Below are positions 31,676-34,783 of a stretch of 34,783 bases of DNA, in pieces. Made by a program: the position numbers and the translations under genes. Every line of letters starts with the position of its first letter. Position 1 is the first letter of the stretch. Location of the stretch: contig DATMML010000068.1 of the NCBI GenBank assembly GCA_035570235.1, forward strand, positions 1 to 34,783. The letters run 5' to 3'. The notes below the pieces were generated by a model that was given only the letters and a program-made list of their open reading frames with translations, did no database searches and was not told where the DNA came from. The stretch is from Vicinamibacteria bacterium (GTDB lineage Bacteria; Acidobacteriota; Vicinamibacteria; Fen-336).

Positions 31676-31684
31676 ATTATACCA
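31676..31684 (-). promoter_or_regulatory. Extended -10 promoter of the aminotransferase/lipid operon
   Basis: Minus-strand TGGTATAAT combines TGn with a perfect TATAAT. Transcription would start near 31669, 38 nt before the TTG at 31631. A -35 is not evident. This is the only perfect -10 noticed in the window. Confidence 0.62.
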
Positions 31685-31702
31685 CACGGCCGTAAACCCA
31701 GT

Positions 31703-31767
31703 GGGACGCAGCGGGACGGCACGGAAAGGGCCCTAACGGCGCCCCGGAACGCGACGGGACGCAGTGG
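31703..31767. repeat. Direct repeats GGGACGCAG(C/T)GG upstream of the lipid operon
   Basis: GGGACGCAGCGG at 31703-31714 and GGGACGCAGTGG at 31756-31767, 53 bp apart (five helical turns), with a partial copy (GGGACGGCACGG) at 31713. They lie just upstream of the extended -10 and could be activator sites. Confidence 0.4.
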
Positions 31768-31917
31768 TCATAGCACACTTAGTTTACAGGGAGATCCGCC
31801 GTGAGGTCTAGAGCCGAGCCCGCGAAACTTTCCGGCTGAGCTCAACCCGGCCCCTCCGACCCGCCGGGGTTCCGCTGCGCCTCGTGGCGGGGCTGCCAGG
31901 GGCCTTCCCACACGGTC

Positions 31918-32121
31918 TTAGCGGGCCGCCTTGAAGGCTTTCCAGAACGCATCCCAAAAGGGTACCCAAAACGACAGGGTGAACGAGACTACGAACGCGG
32001 CCGCAAATGCGGCCCCGAAGCCTAGCAGCCCCCGGACCCAGGGTTTCATCTCAGGCGCGTACCGCCGGAGCAAGAACTCCGTGCCCAAACCGACCAGCAT
32101 GCCCCCGACTATCCACGGCAT
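31918..32121 (-). CDS. Small two-helix membrane protein
   Basis: A 67-residue hydrophobic protein, MPWIVGGMLVGLGTEF...AFWKAFKAAR, with two predicted transmembrane helices (about 3-17 and 31-55), a charged turn (LRRYAPEMKPW) and a basic amphipathic tail. ATG at 32121 was chosen because AGGAG lies 8 nt upstream. The longer frame to 32220 has no such site and an unnatural N-terminus. I do not recognise a family. Possibilities are a small membrane regulator or a holin-like or toxin-like peptide, without direct evidence for any. It lies 173 nt downstream of the HEPN-like gene on the same strand, so it may share its transcript. Confidence 0.6.
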   Translation of the reverse strand: MPWIVGGMLVGLGTEFLLRRYAPEMKPWVRGLLGFGAAFAAAFVVSFTLSFWVPFWDAFWKAFKAAR

Positions 32122-32293
32122 CAGTCTCTCCTCTTGGAAGGCGATGCTACGCCTCCCGACACCCCCGTGGGCACCGGAGTCACAAGGCCGACCAGACCTG
32201 CGAAACTCGGGGCTCCACAACTGGGAGATCAGGGGGAACTCCCCCCCTTCTGATGTACGGCACGTTCCGGACCGTCTGACCCGCCGGGTAGAA

Positions 32294-32884
32294 TCACGCG
32301 GTCTTCGCCGACCTGAACCCCCGCAGGAAGTTTGTGGTCTCGTCCTCGAACCACTTGACCGCTTGATCTACCCTGTCGAGGTCAGCCTCTGTCAGCCACA
32401 AGTCGTCACGCGTACGGGGGTGCGTCACTCGATTGCGGATCACGATGGCGTCCATGAATGCACGCCAACCGTCATCCTGGAAGTTTGGATCGAAAGGAGG
32501 ATCCGCGCAGCGACCAAGTAGCTTAAGGAGGAAGCGCACGCTTTCTTTCAGACGCAAGGGCCTCCGAACAGGCCGCGCTCTGGCCTTCGCGTCAAGCTGA
32601 AACTGCACCTCGTGGAGGACGAAGACCTCGGGCACGCTTAGCTTGACACGCCCCGTCTCGTTGGCAGCAAGCAGGAGATGCTTGTGGGCATGAGTCATTC
32701 CCTCCACAAAAGCCAACATCACCCGGACGTATGCTCGGCGAGCGGAGCCAGCCTCATTATCACCGGCGTCAACCTGAGCGGCGGCCCACTCGCGGTCAGC
32801 CGTGAGCCCATAGGCTAGGACGCCAAAGCGCATCAGTGCTCGACCGACCGGGTCGAGTTTCGACTCGTCGATCTCGATCACCAT
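32294..32884 (-). CDS. Hypothetical HEPN-like protein with RNxxxH motif
   Basis: A 196-residue mostly helical soluble protein. Near the C-terminus it has AIVIRNRVTHPRTR: Arg150-Asn151...His155 fits the R-x4-6-H catalytic motif of HEPN RNases, in which Asn often follows Arg. The helix before it (WRAFMDAIVI) and the helix after it (LTEADLDRVDQAVKWFEDE) are in the expected places. HEPN proteins serve in toxin-antitoxin, abortive-infection and CRISPR effectors. The N-terminal half is unassigned. ATG at 32884 lacks a clear ribosome site. GTG at 32881 is possible. It follows the 82-residue gene by 79 nt. Codon use is less GC-rich than in genes at 1-31 kb. Confidence 0.68.
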   Translation of the reverse strand: MVIEIDESKLDPVGRALMRFGVLAYGLTADREWAAAQVDAGDNEAGSARRAYVRVMLAFVEGMTHAHKHLLLAANETGRVKLSVPEVFVLHEVQFQLDAKARARPVRRPLRLKESVRFLLKLLGRCADPPFDPNFQDDGWRAFMDAIVIRNRVTHPRTRDDLWLTEADLDRVDQAVKWFEDETTNFLRGFRSAKTA

Positions 32885-32963
32885 GTCTGCGCCGTCTGAA
32901 ACCGACGCGGCTGTCCGCGAGTCCGGTAGCGGTCAGCGTGGCCCGGTCACTGCCGCTGGGGTG

Positions 32964-33212
32964 CTAGTCGGTTACTCTCTGCACCGAGAAGGCAAACTGC
33001 AAGTCACTCCCGAAGACCTTGAACGACTCGGCGTTCCTCAGGTTATACAGGCCCTCACGGATGTTGTCGTAGGTACCCTTGTGCTCGATGGAGCGACCGT
33101 AGCCGAGCCCCAGAGCAACGAATCCTGGCTCTCGCGGAGCGAAGGTCTCTATCGGGTCTTGCCCCTTTTGATCTACGCTGAACGGGTACCACCTATCGGC
33201 TTTCCACAGCAT
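32964..33212 (-). CDS. Small hypothetical protein upstream of the HEPN-like gene
   Basis: An 82-residue acidic/aromatic-rich soluble protein, MLWKADRWYPFSVDQKG through FAFSVQRVTD, of no family I recognise. The start ATG at 33212 has AGGAGG 6 nt upstream, the best ribosome site in this part of the window. Its codons strongly favour C/G endings (TAC, AAC, ATC, TTC), which decides this strand over the opposing plus-strand frame. It precedes the HEPN-like gene on the same strand, so it could be a partner or antitoxin, but that is inferred from order only. Confidence 0.62.
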   Translation of the reverse strand: MLWKADRWYPFSVDQKGQDPIETFAPREPGFVALGLGYGRSIEHKGTYDNIREGLYNLRNAESFKVFGSDLQFAFSVQRVTD

Positions 33213-33371
33213 GCAACCCTCCTGGTGCAACTCAATCGCTCCAAACCCTACACGCAATCGTAGCACGCGGCCAGGTGACTTAGCGCCGTGCTAGAGTCAA
33301 AGGCGCAACGCATTGGGAAAGAAAGCACCACCGCCAGCGTGCCTTCGAGGCAACGGAAGGGGAGCCCTAAT

Positions 33372-33833
33372 GTGACCGACCACGACGCCCAAGTTCAGCA
33401 GCGAGCCATCAAAGCTCTCTGGCCCAGCAGCGAGGACCCAGCGTTCCCGTTCAAGACCTTCACCGTCTGGGGGCTGCTCGCAGACCTCATTGCCCTTGGC
33501 GTGATCCTGGCGATGTTCAGAGTTTGCACCACGCCGTTCGAGACGGTAGTCATCGCTGGTTTGATCCTGCTTTACAACCGCGTCCTGTCGTCCGTCGTGT
33601 CCATAGGTCGTGCCTCATTAGATTATGCGCTGGACCGGGAAGTTGAGTTTGTTCACCTATTGAGACTTCTTAACGACCCCGAGGCGCATAGGTTCGAGGA
33701 GGACATCAAGGAAGCGGCTCGCATCGTTCGCTCTCGTAAGGCGAACGTGCCGTACCACATCGACAGCGTATTCCGGGCGGTTACATCGCTCATCGCGTTA
33801 TGGAAGCTCGCTGCAGCCATTTGGCCCCAGTAG
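33372..33833 (+). CDS. Hypothetical membrane protein
   Basis: A 153-residue protein with two clear transmembrane helices (about 33-51, WGLLADLIALGVILAMF, and 57-75, TVVIAGLILLYNRVL), a cytoplasmic helical region with many charges (88-128), and a third hydrophobic segment at the C-terminus (AVTSLIALWKLAAAIW). No family is recognised. GTG at 33372 has GGAAGGGGAG just upstream and gives a sensible N-terminus (MTDHDAQVQQ). The longer frame from 33288 has no site. It converges on the next gene. Base composition matches the lower-GC tail of the window. Confidence 0.65.
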   Translation: MTDHDAQVQQRAIKALWPSSEDPAFPFKTFTVWGLLADLIALGVILAMFRVCTTPFETVVIAGLILLYNRVLSSVVSIGRASLDYALDREVEFVHLLRLLNDPEAHRFEEDIKEAARIVRSRKANVPYHIDSVFRAVTSLIALWKLAAAIWPQ

Positions 33834-33854
33834 TGGAGGCCGACTAACGGGAGC

Positions 33855-34391
33855 TCAGCGCAGGATCGCGAACGTCGCTGACGCCACTGCTGCCGTAAAC
33901 AGAAGGAGACCGCCCGCACAGCCTCCGCCCTTGGAGGACCGCAGTCCTCCCGCCGGGACGACCAAGACCTTGGGCTGGCCGTACTGTTCGTCATGAGCGG
34001 CTCTTGTAAAGCGAGCAAGGGTCTGCGCGTTGTCGATGAACCGCCGCAGCCATTCCTCCCGGTCCCCGCCGGCGGTGTCCCGAGTAGTCTCGACCAGAAG
34101 GTTCTCGATGCGATGCGGCTCCATGAACCACTGCGTGGGGACGAGCATCGGACCGGCGACGTTCATCCAGGGTCTCGGCATTAGGCTTTCGATGACGGCC
34201 TGGTACATCGTCGCCAGCTCCTGAATCGTGACCCCGTGCTGCCGAAGTGGCGGAGCGACGGAGCGGTCAGTCCAGACCTTGGTGACAAACTTCCAGATTA
34301 GGTCCCGACCAATCTGATCGTCTGGACGGCCGCCCAGCGTGAGGTGTTCTCGTAGCCGGTGCTCGGCCATGCTGATGGTCATTTTTCCCAT
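33855..34391 (-). CDS. Hypothetical protein with C-terminal membrane anchor
   Basis: A 178-residue protein: a soluble, mostly helical domain (1-150, with TIQELATMYQAVIESL and REEWLRRFIDNAQTLARF), a Gly-rich linker (SSKGGGCAGG), and a C-terminal hydrophobic segment (LLLFTAAVASATFAIL) that would tail-anchor it in the membrane with the main domain in the cytoplasm. No known family is recognised. ATG at 34391 has AGAGG upstream. MTISMAEH at residue 4 is an alternative. It is convergent with the previous gene and on the same strand as the partial gene that follows it in the window. Confidence 0.65.
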   Translation of the reverse strand: MGKMTISMAEHRLREHLTLGGRPDDQIGRDLIWKFVTKVWTDRSVAPPLRQHGVTIQELATMYQAVIESLMPRPWMNVAGPMLVPTQWFMEPHRIENLLVETTRDTAGGDREEWLRRFIDNAQTLARFTRAAHDEQYGQPKVLVVPAGGLRSSKGGGCAGGLLLFTAAVASATFAILR

Positions 34392-34481
34392 GCTGCACCT
34401 CTTGCGTCCCGCGTCGTGTTACCAGGATCGTGGCACTCGCCCGACTACTGCCGGCTAGTCTGAGGTCGGCTCGTAGAGGAA

Positions 34482-34783
34482 CTAGGGCTTTAGCTGATTG
34501 ATGCGGATGATCAAACTGGTCAACTGCCTCAGCAGATGCTCAAACGCGGAATCGGCCGCAACGCGATCCCTGGGCGCCAGTGGAATCGCGCTAGTTGCTG
34601 CGCGCCAGAACTTGAGGCGCGTCCGGCCGATTTCAGTTACCAGGGCAGGCAACTCACCCTGAATCTTGCATTCCGCGAACAGCGCAGTGAGACCTTGGAC
34701 CTTCACATCAAGAATCTTCAGGCGGCGGTTTAGTGCTCTCTGGAACTTCGCCTGTGTCGGTTCACCTTCTAGCTCATCCAGGG
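34482..34783 (-). CDS. Hypothetical protein, 5' end beyond the window
   Basis: The frame is open from the window edge to the stop at 34482, giving at least 100 residues. The GTG at 34706 is therefore probably internal: 25 more codons, beginning LDELEGEPTQAKFQRALNRR, continue upstream without a stop. The visible part is helical, with heptad-like Leu spacing (LKILDVKVQGLTALF, FEHLLRQLTSLIIRINQL). No family is recognised. It lies upstream of the tail-anchored gene on the same strand, 90 nt away. Confidence 0.6.
   Translation of the reverse strand, partial: LDELEGEPTQAKFQRALNRRLKILDVKVQGLTALFAECKIQGELPALVTEIGRTRLKFWRAATSAIPLAPRDRVAADSAFEHLLRQLTSLIIRINQLKP

Noticed and set aside
30372-31736. Plus-strand 454-residue frame opposite the class III aminotransferase
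   Set aside because: No recognisable domain. The opposing frame has all PLP-enzyme motifs and a promoter.
32883-33263. Plus-strand 126-residue frame opposite the 82-residue gene, with an ATG sharing CATG with the HEPN-like start
   Set aside because: It has no ribosome site and a low-complexity N-terminus. The minus frame has AGGAGG before its ATG and better codon endings.

Overview
The window is GC-rich bacterial chromosome (roughly two thirds G+C by eye until about 31.9 kb, visibly lower after that). Genes are densely packed on both strands, and many starts are TTG or GTG. CarD, an HU/IHF protein, TolB-like PD40 proteins, a Tat-exported Gfo/Idh/MocA oxidoreductase, FG-GAP repeats and a fused MFS/spermidine-synthase-like protein together suggest a soil or environmental Acidobacteriota-like organism. 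That placement is an inference; there is no rRNA or marker gene to prove it.

Layout. 0-0.6 kb: the end of an ABC permease. 0.7-2.1 kb (minus): an alpha/beta hydrolase followed by an AhpD/CMD-family protein. 2.3-3.7 kb (minus): a large polytopic membrane protein. 3.8-7.5 kb (plus): TauE/SafE, DUF1634 and HAD phosphatase genes with overlapping ends, then a DegT/DnrJ sugar aminotransferase and a putative outer-membrane barrel protein. 7.4-10.5 kb (minus): carD, then HU/IHF, plsC, PilZ, a HEAT-like protein and a secreted thioredoxin-like protein, with good sigma70-type promoters before carD and before HU. 10.7-13.2 kb: a class V aminotransferase-fold protein with an altered PLP site, divergent from a TPR protein. 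13.46 kb: tRNA-Leu(CAA), followed by a mazEF-type toxin-antitoxin pair with a clear promoter/operator. 14.6-16.9 kb: a secreted propeller protein with six 45-residue FG-GAP-like repeats. 17.4-25.6 kb: mscL, the MFS/spermidine-synthase-like fusion, a hybrid histidine kinase, a TolB-like protein, a lone receiver and a secreted multidomain protein. 25.7-27.0 kb: a Tat-exported oxidoreductase.

The most interesting unit is the minus-strand operon at 31.66-27.39 kb: a class III aminotransferase, a Gfo/Idh/MocA oxidoreductase fused to a flippase-like LPG-synthase membrane domain, and a CDP-alcohol phosphatidyltransferase. It has its own extended -10 promoter and an overlapping stop/start. Taken together it looks like a pathway that oxidises and aminates a polyol or similar precursor, attaches it to a lipid and moves the lipid across the membrane. 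That is a hypothesis from gene content.

From 31.9 kb to the end, G+C drops and short unfamiliar genes appear: a two-helix membrane peptide, a protein with a HEPN-type RNase motif preceded by a small partner gene, two unknown membrane-anchored proteins, and a gene cut by the window edge. This is probably an accessory region and may be defence- or toxin-related.
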